In this document: positions 23,634 through 32,683 of the stretch, piece by piece
How the letters are laid out: each line of letters starts with the position of its first letter
Position numbering within the stretch: position 1 is the stretch's first letter
Assembly (NCBI RefSeq): GCF_001038455.1
Contig: NZ_LDUY01000007.1
Coordinates: 1-64,000, forward strand
DNA length: 64,000 nt
Direction: 5' to 3'
DNA from: Fructobacillus sp. EFB-N1
GTDB taxonomy: Bacteria; Bacillota; Bacilli; Lactobacillales; Lactobacillaceae
Made by a program: the position numbers and the translations under genes
Notes under the pieces: generated by a model
The model's database searches: none
What the model saw: only the letters and a program-made list of their open reading frames with translations
What the model was told of the DNA's origin: nothing

Positions 23634-24332
23634 ATGGCCAAAGCGATTAAAATCTTGTTAATTGAAGATGATAAGAATCTGGCCGATAATATTGTCGGCT
23701 TTTTGGAAGACTTTGCCGATGTCACAGCGGTGACGGATGGCCAAGATGGTGAATATGAAGGAAAAGAAGTTCCTTACGATTTAATTATTTCTGATTTGAT
23801 GTTGCCGGGTGAAAATGGCCTGGAAATCATCAAGAACCTACGGGATGACAAAGTGGATACCCCTGTTCTGATTTTAACGGCGAAGGCATCTTTGGACGAT
23901 AAAATTGAAGGCTTCAACGTTGGGGCCGATGACTATTTGACCAAGCCTTTCCACCGGGAAGAATTATTGGTTCGAGTAAAGGCGCTCTTGCGTCGAACGG
24001 GTGTCTATTCCGAAGATAACACGATTACGGTCGGTGAACTAACGATTAACTTAGAAAATCGTGGTGTCCAGGTTCACGGTCAAAGTGTTAAATTAGTTGG
24101 GAAGGAATTCGATATTTTGACCTATTTGGGTCAAAACAAGAATATCATCGTGACCCGTGACCAAATTTTTGATCGTGTTTGGGGAATCGATTCTGATACC
24201 ACGATTAACGTGGTCAATATTTATTTGAATAATCTGCGCCGAAAACTTGAGGCAGTTGGCCAGGGCGGGCTAATTAAGACGCTCCGTAACATTGGTTTTA
24301 TACTCGAGGTACCGGATGCCAAGACTGATTAA
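23634..24332 (+). CDS. OmpR-family response regulator
   Basis: The 232-residue protein has a receiver domain (acidic EDD at 11-13, phosphoacceptor Asp54 in SDLMLPG, Thr in LTAKAS, Lys in LTKPF) and a C-terminal winged helix from about residue 130 with DQIFDRVWG and NNLRRKLE motifs. The ATG has AAAGGAG upstream. The kinase gene overlaps it by 17 bases and an HtrA-like protease gene follows. That layout, together with a CiaR-like repeat upstream, suggests a cell-envelope stress system comparable to CiaRH. I give no symbol because orthology is not shown. Confidence 0.92.
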   Translation: MAKAIKILLIEDDKNLADNIVGFLEDFADVTAVTDGQDGEYEGKEVPYDLIISDLMLPGENGLEIIKNLRDDKVDTPVLILTAKASLDDKIEGFNVGADDYLTKPFHREELLVRVKALLRRTGVYSEDNTITVGELTINLENRGVQVHGQSVKLVGKEFDILTYLGQNKNIIVTRDQIFDRVWGIDSDTTINVVNIYLNNLRRKLEAVGQGGLIKTLRNIGFILEVPDAKTD

Positions 24333-25632
24333 TCGCAAACAACAAATTGATAATTTCTCAACGTTGGCCTTGGGTCTAATGGTCATTTTTGGCTTTTTGG
24401 CCGGGGTCATTTTTTGGGTTTATACCTTCACGATTTACGATAGCTCTGACAAGGTCATTAACCAGTATGTGGAATACTATCAACGGAATAATTGGTTGGA
24501 TGAAGGCGTCTCTGCTAAGCAAAAGATGCTGACGGCTGACTCTATGCGTCATATGCCAGAAGATTTTCGTGGAAACTTCTTGTACTATGATGACAAGGGG
24601 AAGGAAATTGAAAATCAGACAAATAATAATGGTTCCAAAAATGTCTTAACGAGGCGTTTTGGTCTGAAGTTTGATACCGGTGATTTGAACTTAGCACCCA
24701 GGACAGTTCACGTTAATAAGACATATCTGCGAATTCAAGCCGTTAAATTCAAGCCGAACACGGTCTTAGTACCAGATGGCCAAGGTTTGAAATCGGCTAC
24801 CTATGGTTACGTCTTTGTTGATGTCACGGATACTGTGTTGAATTTGAAAAAATTCCAGGACGTGATGGTTTGGTCCTTTGTTTCGGCCTTTATCTTTGCC
24901 TTGTTCTTTGCCTTCTTTATTGCACGACAAAGTATGAAGCCAATCTTAAAGGCCTGGGATCAGCAACAAGACTTCGTTAATAACGCTGCCCACGAATTGC
25001 GGACACCGATGTCGGTTATTCAAGGGAAGCTGGAAACGATGCTGACCAAGCCGGATAATACAATTCGTCAGCAGTCCGAAGCCATTATCCTGTCGCTATC
25101 GGAAGTCAGACGGTTAAATTCCTTAACCAATAATATGTTAACCTTGGCGAAAACCGGGTCAAACATGACCAAGATTGAAAGGGAAAAAACTGATGTCGGG
25201 CAGTTCTTGAAGCAAATTTTGTCCCCCTACGTTGAAATGGGGGAAATTTCCGACAAAAAGGTGGTTATCCACAATGCTGTTCGTCAGGAAGTCGAAATTG
25301 ATCAAAAACGGATTCACCAATTATTGGTACTGTTAATGGATAACGCACTCAAGTATTCGGACGATGGTGCTACCGTGACAGTTTCGGCTGCGATTGAGAA
25401 AAAACGTTTAGCACTTTCGGTTGCCGACACTGGCCGGGGCATTTCAGCTGATGCGAAAAAGCATATTTTTGACCGCTTTTACCGCGAGGATAAAACTGGA
25501 AACCGGGAAACTGGTGGTACTGGTTTGGGTCTTTCCATTGCAGAATGGATAGTTGCTGCCCATAATGGTAAGATAACCGTAAGCGATAATGAACCAAAGG
25601 GAACAATTTTTAAGGTGATCCTTCCACTTTAA
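24316..25632 (+). CDS. Membrane sensor histidine kinase
   Basis: The 438-residue kinase has two membrane helices (about 17-40 and 185-208) flanking an extracellular domain of about 145 residues. A HisKA domain follows with the phosphoacceptor in NNAAHELRTPMS (His226), then an HATPase domain with N box MDNALKYSD, G1 VADTGRGIS and G2 GGTGLGLSI. The start ATG at 24316 has GAGG six bases upstream and lies inside the end of the regulator gene. It should phosphorylate the upstream regulator; the signal is unknown. Confidence 0.92.
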   Translation: MPRLINRKQQIDNFSTLALGLMVIFGFLAGVIFWVYTFTIYDSSDKVINQYVEYYQRNNWLDEGVSAKQKMLTADSMRHMPEDFRGNFLYYDDKGKEIENQTNNNGSKNVLTRRFGLKFDTGDLNLAPRTVHVNKTYLRIQAVKFKPNTVLVPDGQGLKSATYGYVFVDVTDTVLNLKKFQDVMVWSFVSAFIFALFFAFFIARQSMKPILKAWDQQQDFVNNAAHELRTPMSVIQGKLETMLTKPDNTIRQQSEAIILSLSEVRRLNSLTNNMLTLAKTGSNMTKIEREKTDVGQFLKQILSPYVEMGEISDKKVVIHNAVRQEVEIDQKRIHQLLVLLMDNALKYSDDGATVTVSAAIEKKRLALSVADTGRGISADAKKHIFDRFYREDKTGNRETGGTGLGLSIAEWIVAAHNGKITVSDNEPKGTIFKVILPL

Positions 25633-25675
25633 GTGTGGTGTAAAAATCAGAAAATATTGAAAGGAAAGTTGCTGG

Positions 25676-26533
25676 ATGATTCGTAAAAGAGTACACGCTT
25701 TTACTACTATGATAGTGGCTGCCTTTGTAATCGGAGCATTGCTGGTGTGGTTTAGTTCCTCACCAGGATCTTGGTATCAAAGTCAGTTGGCACAAGCCAC
25801 CCATACAAATGCTGCCGGGACGGCAACGGTGGCCAAAACTGCCTATACAAGCAATGATCAGGCAACTAGTGCGTACAACAAAGTTAAAGATGCCGTCGTG
25901 ACGGTGCAGAATTTACAAAAATCAGCTGCACTAAGCGATGGTGCATCAGTCTTTGATGACCAAACAAAGGATAAGCAGCAAACCGATTATGAGACAGCAG
26001 CCCAGGGATCAGGCGTTGTTGTTAAGATTGGAAAGGATACTGCTGATATCGTGACGAATAACCACGTGATTGAAGGTTCAGCAGCCATCCAGGTCGTTGA
26101 TGCTAACGGTCAAAAGGCCGAAGCAACTGTTATTAAAACAGATACGGCCAAGGATTTAGCCTTGATTCGCGTGAAGTCAACCGCCTTTAAGCAGGTTGCT
26201 AAGCTAGCGGATAGCTCGTCTTTGAAGTCCGGTCAACAGGTGCTGGCTCTTGGATCGCCATTGGGAGCAGCCTATGCCTCAACGATGACGAAGGGTATTA
26301 TTTCGTCACCAAACCGGATGCTAGCAATTTCACAGACCAATAATCAAAACGTCCAAGTTATCCAAACAGATGCGGCCATTAACCCTGGTAATTCAGGTGG
26401 GGCCTTAATTAATTTGGATGGGGAGGTCGTCGGCATTAGTTCAGCCAAGATTTCGGCTGGTGCTGCTGATACCAATATTGAAGGAATGGGCTTTGCTATT
26501 CCAGCTAATACGGTGGCTGCTTTTATTAAATAA
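25676..26533 (+). CDS. htrA: HtrA-like serine protease without a PDZ domain
   Basis: The 285-residue protein has an N-terminal membrane anchor (about 9-26), a linker, and a trypsin-like domain with an intact triad: His130 in TNNHVI, Asp160 in AKDLALIRV, Ser240 in NPGNSGGAL. It stops at FAIPANTVAAFIK, exactly where HtrA proteins normally continue into a PDZ domain. No PDZ-like frame is found in the 100 bases before the next terminators, so this is an end, not a frameshift. It is probably co-expressed with the kinase (43-base gap). HtrA degrades misfolded surface proteins; loss of PDZ should change substrate selection or trimer control. Confidence 0.85.
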   Translation: MIRKRVHAFTTMIVAAFVIGALLVWFSSSPGSWYQSQLAQATHTNAAGTATVAKTAYTSNDQATSAYNKVKDAVVTVQNLQKSAALSDGASVFDDQTKDKQQTDYETAAQGSGVVVKIGKDTADIVTNNHVIEGSAAIQVVDANGQKAEATVIKTDTAKDLALIRVKSTAFKQVAKLADSSSLKSGQQVLALGSPLGAAYASTMTKGIISSPNRMLAISQTNNQNVQVIQTDAAINPGNSGGALINLDGEVVGISSAKISAGAADTNIEGMGFAIPANTVAAFIK

Positions 26534-26534
26534 A

Positions 26535-26566
26535 AACTGCTCCATACTAGTTAGTACTGAGCAGTT
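26535..26566 (+). terminator. Hairpin after the htrA-like gene
   Basis: AACTGCTC and GAGCAGTT form an 8-bp stem with an inner AGTA/TACT pairing. The following tract is A-rich, so it is a weaker terminator than the next one. Confidence 0.45.
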
Positions 26567-26583
26567 AAAAATGATTAAAAAGA

Positions 26584-26612
26584 AAACCAAGCCTTTTGGC
26601 TTGGTTTTTTGT
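26584..26612. terminator. Bidirectional terminator
   Basis: AAACCAAGCC-tttt-GGCTTGGTTTTTT also has a minus-strand T-rich end. It serves the htrA operon (+) and the thioredoxin-like gene (-). Confidence 0.8.
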
Positions 26613-26627
26613 TAGAATGAAGTTGAC

Positions 26628-26957
26628 TTATTGAAGGGTTCCTTCATACCAGTCAGTTACTTGCTTTGGTGTTAGGCGTTCTCCGTGACCAATTTGGTCA
26701 ACCTTCTTGCCATCAACAAAGAGGACAAAAGAAGGAATACCTCGTAAACCATAGCTTGTTGCTAGGTCCAAGTTGTCATCGCGGTCGGCGTCAATCCAAC
26801 CAGCTGTCTTAGAAACTTCATCCTTGATTCCTTGAACGAAAGGTTTGATTACCTTGCAATCACCACACCAGTCGGCAGATAAGAACATTAGCTGCCGGCC
26901 GGGTTGGTCAATAAAGGTTTGAATTTCTTCGTTTGTGTGTTTTTCAGGTTGGTACAT
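26628..26957 (-). CDS. Thioredoxin-family protein with a CGDC active site
   Basis: The 109-residue thioredoxin-fold protein has the redox motif WCGDC near residues 30-34, a cis-proline in RGIPSFVLF near 74-82 and a normal C-terminal helix. The middle residues GD differ from the GP of classical thioredoxin, which suggests a different redox potential or partner; similar proteins (YtpP-like) are common in Firmicutes. The ATG has GGAGG upstream, and an extended -10 (TGcTATAAT on the minus strand near 26990) precedes it. Confidence 0.85.
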   Translation of the reverse strand: MYQPEKHTNEEIQTFIDQPGRQLMFLSADWCGDCKVIKPFVQGIKDEVSKTAGWIDADRDDNLDLATSYGLRGIPSFVLFVDGKKVDQIGHGERLTPKQVTDWYEGTLQ

Positions 26958-27065
26958 GGGATTGACCTCCGTTATTTTTCATCTATTATAGCATGAAAAT
27001 CAGGATTAAGAAAATTGGCCTAGTTGTAATCGTGTCGTTATTTGAAAGCAAAATAAGGAAAACTA

Positions 27066-27809
27066 ATGCAGTCAGTAACTGATTTTTACCAAGACCATCG
27101 AGGACCGGTGATTTCACAGGAATTAACCATCAAAAATGGCTTGAAAAGTGCCTGTGCCCGAAATCAGGCACAGTATTTTAGCCTGGCCAACCAAGGCCAA
27201 ACGGATCACGATTGGCAGACCCTTTTGAAGACAGCAACGAAAGTTCAGCTGACAACGAAAAAACCGGTGATGGTTCACGTTCGGGCTAAAGATGTTCAGC
27301 CCGACCAAGTGAAATCAACTTTTCACCACCTGTTGGACCTGGAATTAAACAATTTTCTGCTGGTGACTGGGGATAAGCTGGCAGATAGCAATGGGTTTTC
27401 ATCAGCTCAAGAGTTGCTAGTGGCCACTGGCCAAACCGGGTTAGCGAAGCTAAGCTTGGCGACAACTTTAGACGTCAACCAGGTTGCTAACCACGGTGTT
27501 GCCTGGGTGGTTAACCAGACTTTGGCTAAGGACAGGGCTGGGGCGAAAGTTTTGATTAGCCAAATCTTCTTTGACGTGGATAACTTTTTGGCGGTTCAAG
27601 AGGGTTTGAAGATGGGCGGATCGGATTTGATCTTAGTGGCGGGTATCCTTCATTATCCTAGCCAAAATCAGCTTGACTGGGTTCAACGAGTCTTACGTCT
27701 GACTGTCCCTGATGATTGGCGAGAAAATCCTGATTTGGCCAGCGCCCGTTTAGTTGCAGATTTAACTGACGGCCAGGCGGCAGGGATTCACTATTTTGCT
27801 AATTTTTAA
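27066..27809 (+). CDS. Methylenetetrahydrofolate reductase-like protein
   Basis: The 247-residue protein has the order of motifs of the MTHFR TIM barrel: an N-terminal ISQEL segment where MetF has its catalytic Glu, KPVMVHVRAKD near 65, NNFLLVTGDK near 93, AGAKVLISQIFFDVDNFL near 157 and LVAGILHYPS near 190, ending with PDDW and GIHYFANF. It is shorter than typical MetF (about 290) and the usual Pro-Pro after the Glu is absent, so activity with folate/FAD is uncertain. No methionine-biosynthesis gene is adjacent. It diverges from the thioredoxin-like gene. Confidence 0.72.
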   Translation: MQSVTDFYQDHRGPVISQELTIKNGLKSACARNQAQYFSLANQGQTDHDWQTLLKTATKVQLTTKKPVMVHVRAKDVQPDQVKSTFHHLLDLELNNFLLVTGDKLADSNGFSSAQELLVATGQTGLAKLSLATTLDVNQVANHGVAWVVNQTLAKDRAGAKVLISQIFFDVDNFLAVQEGLKMGGSDLILVAGILHYPSQNQLDWVQRVLRLTVPDDWRENPDLASARLVADLTDGQAAGIHYFANF

Positions 27810-27931
27810 GTGCTTAGGAGGGCTCTTTTGGACGCAGAAGGGTTGAATCGTGGAAAAAAAGATGATGAATGGCTATTTTTCTTCTTCATTCCAAGGTACA
27901 ATGGTTTGATTACAACGATTTGGAGACAACC

Positions 27932-29776
27932 ATGTTTAGAAACGTGAAGCGGTTTGTAATTGGCAAGCCGTTGAAAACATTAGAAGCGTCCGACCAGGCT
28001 TTGTCAAAGTCCAAGGCCTTGGCCCTTCTATCATCTGACGCCCTTTCATCCGTTGCTTATGGGACGGAATCGATTACAGCGGTTTTGCTAGCCGGTGGTG
28101 CAGTGGCCCTTTGGCTGCAATTGCCGATTGCGCTCTTAATCTTGCTACTCTTAGCGGCCATTGTTTTGTCTTACCGGCAAATTATCCATGCCTATCCGAA
28201 CGGTGGTGGTGCTTATACGGTTGCTAGTAAGAATTGGGGCCCCAAGGTTGGCCTCGTAGCTGGTGGCTCATTGTTAGTTGACTATATGTTAACGGTTGCG
28301 GTGTCGGCATCGGCTGCTGCTGATGCGATTACAGCCGCTATCCCGAGTTTGCTGCCTTTTGCTGTTCCGCTTTCGTTGGTGATTATCCTGATTTTAACTG
28401 CTTTAAACCTTCGTGGTTTGCGTGAATCGGCTAACTTTTTGATGATTCCGGTCTACTTCTTTATCGTCATTATGGCGGCGACGGTTGGTTATGGTCTCTT
28501 TCAGGCCGCAACCGGGGCGATTGCCTACCATGCTGCCGCAAAAATCGGCACTGATTTTTCGGCTTTATCGCTCATCTTCTTTTTGCGTGCCTTTTCATCC
28601 GGTTCATCTTCACTAACAGGGGTGGAAGCCATCTCAAATGCGGTGCCAAACTTTAAGGCACCCAAGGAAAAACACGCGGCTGCCACTTTGACGATGATGG
28701 CCTTAATCTTGGCTAGTTTCTTTTTGGGCATTACTTTTTTGTCTTACTGGTATGGCATTGTGCCAAACAGCCATTCGACGGTTTTGTCGCAAATTGCCGC
28801 CATTACCTATGGCGGTCATGGTCTAGGCTTTTATTTGGTTCAATCAGCCACAACGCTGATTTTAGCAGTGGCGGCCAATACTGGCTTTTCGGCTTTCCCC
28901 GTCTTGGCTGTGAACTTAGCCAAGGATAAGTACCTGCCACACCTCTTTATGGACCAGGGTGACCGGTTGGGCTATTCAAATGGTATTTTGTCGTTGTCCT
29001 TTGGGGCCATGATTTTGACCGTGATTTTTCATGGATCGACCGACGCCTTGATTCCGCTGTATGCAGTTGGGGTTTTCGTACCTTTTACGCTGTCTCAGTC
29101 GGGGATGATTATCCATTGGTGGCGGTTGAAGCCAAAGTTTTGGTGGGGGAAGGCGGCTATTAATTTCCTTGGTGCCTTTATGTCGGCTGCCTTGGTCATC
29201 GTCTTATTTGCGACCCGATTAACCCATGTTTGGCCGTACTTGATTATCATGCCAGCGGTCTTGACCGTATTCTTTAAAATTAGGAAGCACTACGATGCGG
29301 TTTCCAAGCAATTACGTTTACAGTATCTCGACCAAAAGGAACAAAAGCACCTAGAATATGCTGGCTCGACAGCAATTGTCCTTGTTTCCAACTTAACGCA
29401 GGTAACGGCTGAGGCCATCGACTATGCGCAATCCGTTGCGACCAAGGTAGTGGCCATGCACGTTTCCTTTGATATTAATCCTGCCAAGGAAGAAAAAATT
29501 GCTAAGCAGTTTGCGGCTAATTTCCCAGACGTCCGTTATGTCGATGTGCATTCTTCTTACCGGTCAATCGTCAAGCCAGTGGTTGGCTTTGTAACCAAGG
29601 TTTCGCATCAATCTGAAAAGATTAATCATTCGGTAACGGTCATTATTCCACAGTTCGTACCGAAGAAGCCTTGGCAAAATATTTTGCATAATCAGTCTTC
29701 ACTGCGGTTGCGAGCAGCCTTATCGGCCATGGATAATATCTCGATTTCGACCTATTATTATCATCTTTCAGAATAA
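27932..29776 (+). CDS. KimA/YdaO-type APC-family potassium or amino acid permease
   Basis: The 614-residue protein has 12 membrane helices, beginning with the characteristic KALALLSSDALSSVAYGTE near residues 27-47 and NGGGAYTVASKNWGPKVG near 90. A C-terminal cytoplasmic domain of about 145 residues resembles a universal-stress-protein fold. This matches Bacillus KimA (YdaO), a proton-coupled K+ importer controlled by c-di-AMP. Some relatives are annotated as amino acid transporters, so the substrate is not certain. I chose the ATG at 27932 with GGAGA upstream. No c-di-AMP riboswitch is evident in the 122-base leader. Confidence 0.82.
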   Translation: MFRNVKRFVIGKPLKTLEASDQALSKSKALALLSSDALSSVAYGTESITAVLLAGGAVALWLQLPIALLILLLLAAIVLSYRQIIHAYPNGGGAYTVASKNWGPKVGLVAGGSLLVDYMLTVAVSASAAADAITAAIPSLLPFAVPLSLVIILILTALNLRGLRESANFLMIPVYFFIVIMAATVGYGLFQAATGAIAYHAAAKIGTDFSALSLIFFLRAFSSGSSSLTGVEAISNAVPNFKAPKEKHAAATLTMMALILASFFLGITFLSYWYGIVPNSHSTVLSQIAAITYGGHGLGFYLVQSATTLILAVAANTGFSAFPVLAVNLAKDKYLPHLFMDQGDRLGYSNGILSLSFGAMILTVIFHGSTDALIPLYAVGVFVPFTLSQSGMIIHWWRLKPKFWWGKAAINFLGAFMSAALVIVLFATRLTHVWPYLIIMPAVLTVFFKIRKHYDAVSKQLRLQYLDQKEQKHLEYAGSTAIVLVSNLTQVTAEAIDYAQSVATKVVAMHVSFDINPAKEEKIAKQFAANFPDVRYVDVHSSYRSIVKPVVGFVTKVSHQSEKINHSVTVIIPQFVPKKPWQNILHNQSSLRLRAALSAMDNISISTYYYHLSE

Positions 29777-29810
29777 AAATCAGCTAGTCAATCATCGCGA
29801 TGATTGGTGA

Positions 29811-29840
29811 AAAAAAGCCTCCAAATTTTTGGAGGCTTTT
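29811..29840. terminator. Bidirectional terminator
   Basis: A6-GCCTCCAAA-ttt-TTGGAGGC-T4 lies between the convergent permease (+) and gatD (-) genes. Confidence 0.8.
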
Positions 29841-29853
29841 GTATTGCTGATTT

Positions 29854-30585
29854 TTAGAAAGTTTCGGTAGGGACTTGATTTAACTTAGCTTGCCAATTAA
29901 TGTCTGGATACTTACGAGACAAGGCTGTTGCCAAGACACGCTTGGCCAGGTTACCATTACGGGTGAAGATTGGGCCGTGGAAGTAAGAACCGTAAACGTT
30001 GTGATAAATCACGCCCTCGGTCTTGTCCATGCCATTATTGCCTTGGCCGGTGGTGACGGTTCCCAAGGCCTTCTCACCCTTGCCCAAGAATGTCCGACCC
30101 TGGTGGTTTTCAAAGCCGTGGTATTCTTCGCCGGTTTCGTTATTTTTGATGACGATATTACCAGTTAGTCGGCTACCATTGAGGGTTTTAACCTGGTCAT
30201 CAGTCATATTAGTGGTGTAGTGGTCCATGACCCCGATACCATCGACTTTGGTCCCATCGGCCATTTCCATATAATGACCTAGGAGCTGGAAACCACCGCA
30301 GACGGCTAAAAGTGGACCATCGTTTTCGATGTATTCTTTTAGGCCATCAGCCTTGGCTTTCAAATCGTTAGCCACGATAGTTTCTTCGTAGTCCTGGCCT
30401 CCGCCAAAGAGGACAAAGTCGTAAGCTTTGGGATTGAAGTCCTCATTGAGCGAAACGAGGCGGTCGTCAACGTCGACGCCAATTTGCTTGGCATAGTAAC
30501 GCAGGGCAATGATGTTACCGTAGTCACCATAGGTGTTCATTAAATCACCGTAGAGGTGGGCTAGTTCGAGTGTGTAGTCAGCCAT
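29854..30585 (-). CDS. gatD: Lipid II isoglutaminyl synthase, glutaminase subunit
   Basis: The 243-residue class I glutamine amidotransferase (CobQ-like) has its nucleophile in AVCGGFQLLG (Cys96) and the catalytic His in SYFHGPIF near 201. GatD makes ammonia from glutamine for MurT, which amidates D-Glu of the peptidoglycan stem. It overlaps the murT stop by one base (TAATG) and has GGAGGA upstream. The three-residue-rich active-site pattern is intact, in contrast to the altered zinc site of its partner. Confidence 0.94.
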   Translation of the reverse strand: MADYTLELAHLYGDLMNTYGDYGNIIALRYYAKQIGVDVDDRLVSLNEDFNPKAYDFVLFGGGQDYEETIVANDLKAKADGLKEYIENDGPLLAVCGGFQLLGHYMEMADGTKVDGIGVMDHYTTNMTDDQVKTLNGSRLTGNIVIKNNETGEEYHGFENHQGRTFLGKGEKALGTVTTGQGNNGMDKTEGVIYHNVYGSYFHGPIFTRNGNLAKRVLATALSRKYPDINWQAKLNQVPTETF

Positions 30586-31943
30586 TAATATTCCTCCTGA
30601 ATGTAACCATGGTTTTTTAAGACGGCTCGAATTTGGAGCATCGCCGTGTAAGTAGCGGCCAGATAAATCTTTTTAGTTGGTGCCTGGTCGATTGCTTTTA
30701 GGATATCTTCCGTCTTTTGGTAGGTGCCATCGAGGTCAAAACCGGCCATCTTCAAGCGGACAGTGATGTCCTTGTAGCGTTCACCGCCGGTTGATAAGGA
30801 GGCTAATCTTGAGTCATGGAGGCGTTCGAATTCAGCGTCCCAAATCCAAGAAGTATCAATTCCATCCGCATAATTGGCATTGAGCAACGTAATTAAAGTG
30901 AAGGGATCTTTTTCCGTTTCCATCATATCGATAACGGAGTTTGTCCCAACGGGATTTTTGATGAGCAAAATCGTGACATCCTTGCTATCGACATTAAGTG
31001 ATTCCTGGCGACCGAAAACCTGCTTATCTTCTTCAAAGGCCTTCTTAATATCTGCAGGGCTGACATCAAAGGTCCGGCCAACAGCATAGGCTGCCAATGC
31101 ATTGTAGATGTTGTAGAGGCCACCAATGGCAATCTTGTAAGATGTGCCATCGAGGTCAAAGGCAGAAGACTTTGGTGTTAACTCGTTTAATGCCGTTACA
31201 GCATAGTCGAGTTTGGGACGCTTGAAACCGTCGGTTGTTGAAAAATAGCGGCCGAGGTTCGCGTAAGTAATGAAGTCATAGTGGAGGACGGAGTTGTCCG
31301 TTGGGGAAAGGATACCATCCGTATTTGTTGGTGCCTTCAAGTCTTTAAAATCAGCTTCCTTGACGTTGTCAAAGCCATAATAAATCCGCTGATTTGAGTA
31401 AGAACCGCGAGCAAAGATGGGCGAATCAGCGTTGGTAATCACCGTTGCGTTTGGTGCCTGGTTAATGCCGGCGATAATCTTATCGTAAGTGGAATAAATT
31501 TCACCGTAGCGGTCGAGTTGGTCGCGGAAGAGGTTGGTGAGAACAAAGTATTTTGGTTCAATGGCCTTTGCCAAAGACAAAACATTGGCTTCATCAACCT
31601 CCAAGACCGCAACCGGTTTTTTCCCATTGGGTGATGGCTTCACCTTTGTTGTTAGAAGCGTACCGACAATTCCCTGGACCATGTTGGAACCAGATGGGTT
31701 GGTCACTACTGTGTAACCGCCGGCCCGTAAAACCCGGGTAATCAAAGCGGTTGTCAACGTTTTTCCATTTGTCCCCGTGACAATGACTAGGTCAAATTCT
31801 TTTTCAATGGTCTGTAAAACTTCTGGATCAATCTTAACGGCTAGCTTGCCGGGCAAAGAAGTGCCACCGCGCTTTAAGATGTTGCGGAGCAAAAAATGAC
31901 TACTTTTGGCCGTAAATTTGGCTAACTGACTTTTTACTGACAT
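30585..31943 (-). CDS. murT: Lipid II isoglutaminyl synthase, MurT subunit lacking zinc-ribbon cysteines
   Basis: The 452-residue Mur ligase has the ATP P-loop in VTGTNGKTLTT (55-65), a DEAN motif near 117 and the MurT-specific C-terminal domain. In MurT proteins with a Cys4 zinc ribbon the insert reads roughly CPxC...CxxCGF. Here the same place reads SPTD (213-216) and STTDGF (235-240), and the whole protein contains no cysteine. The rest of the insert (VLHYDFITYANLGRYF) is well conserved, so the fold is probably kept without zinc. It forms an operon with gatD. Confidence 0.93.
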   Translation of the reverse strand: MSVKSQLAKFTAKSSHFLLRNILKRGGTSLPGKLAVKIDPEVLQTIEKEFDLVIVTGTNGKTLTTALITRVLRAGGYTVVTNPSGSNMVQGIVGTLLTTKVKPSPNGKKPVAVLEVDEANVLSLAKAIEPKYFVLTNLFRDQLDRYGEIYSTYDKIIAGINQAPNATVITNADSPIFARGSYSNQRIYYGFDNVKEADFKDLKAPTNTDGILSPTDNSVLHYDFITYANLGRYFSTTDGFKRPKLDYAVTALNELTPKSSAFDLDGTSYKIAIGGLYNIYNALAAYAVGRTFDVSPADIKKAFEEDKQVFGRQESLNVDSKDVTILLIKNPVGTNSVIDMMETEKDPFTLITLLNANYADGIDTSWIWDAEFERLHDSRLASLSTGGERYKDITVRLKMAGFDLDGTYQKTEDILKAIDQAPTKKIYLAATYTAMLQIRAVLKNHGYIQEEY

Positions 31944-32041
31944 AAAAAAGTCCCCCTTTTTCTAAACTCTTATTTTACCATGCACCTGGCGAATTTTCCC
32001 TAAAATGGTCTAGGCAGTCGAGTTATGATTAAAAAATTGCT

Positions 32042-32050
32042 ATAATAGAT
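32042..32050 (+). promoter_or_regulatory. Extended -10 promoter of tdk
   Basis: TGcTATAAT overlaps 32037-32047, about 40 bases before the GTG start of tdk. The murT promoter (TAAAAT on the minus strand near 31975) lies in the same divergent region. Confidence 0.45.
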
Positions 32051-32083
32051 TGATAGAATAGATGGAAGAAGTGAGGCGAAAAC

Positions 32084-32674
32084 GTGGCACAACTGTACTT
32101 TGAATATGGGGCGATGGGCTCTGGCAAATCAATTGAAATTTTGAAAGTCGCTCATAATTATGAATCTCAAGACAAAGAGGTCTTGTTGCTAACGCCCTTA
32201 GTGGATGACCGCGATGGGATTGGCGTGATTGCCTCACGAATTGGGTTAAAGCGACCAGCGACGGTTGTGGCCGAGGATGAAAATCTCTATAAAATGATTA
32301 GGGCCCGCAAGAACGATAAATTAGCGGCTGTCTTGGTTGATGAGGCGCAATTTTTAAGGGCGAATCAGGTCGATCAATTGGCCTACGTAGTCGATGATTT
32401 AAACTTGCCTGTGATGGCCTTTGGCCTCAAGCAGGATGCCTTTAACCACCTGTTTGAAGGGTCACGTCGCTTGTTGGAGACTGCCGATAAGCTTGAAGAG
32501 ATGAAAACGATTTGCTCGTTTTGTGGTAAAAAGGCAACGACCCAACTGCGAATTGCCAATGGCCAACCGCAGTATTCTGGTAACCAGGTGCAAATCGGGG
32601 GGGATGAGTCTTACTTGCCAACCTGCCGCAAACATTGGTACCACCCAATTTTAGAAATGATTCCAAATAATTAA
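32084..32674 (+). CDS. tdk: Thymidine kinase
   Basis: The 196-residue type II thymidine kinase has a P-loop GAMGSGKS near residue 9, the DEAQFL motif near 86 and a C-terminal zinc site with CSFC near 144 and TCRKH near 185; it keeps its zinc ligands. It salvages thymidine with ATP. The start is GTG with GAGG upstream. prfA follows nine bases after the stop, as in many Firmicutes. Confidence 0.95.
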   Translation: MAQLYFEYGAMGSGKSIEILKVAHNYESQDKEVLLLTPLVDDRDGIGVIASRIGLKRPATVVAEDENLYKMIRARKNDKLAAVLVDEAQFLRANQVDQLAYVVDDLNLPVMAFGLKQDAFNHLFEGSRRLLETADKLEEMKTICSFCGKKATTQLRIANGQPQYSGNQVQIGGDESYLPTCRKHWYHPILEMIPNN

Positions 32675-32683
32675 GGAGACACG

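Noticed and set aside
26534-26627. Frameshifted PDZ domain after the htrA-like gene
   Set aside because: No frame in this stretch shows PDZ-like residues, and two terminators occupy it. The protein simply ends there.
27810-27931. c-di-AMP (ydaO) riboswitch before the KimA-type gene
   Set aside because: The leader is only 122 bases and shows none of the conserved ydaO motifs that I could recognise.
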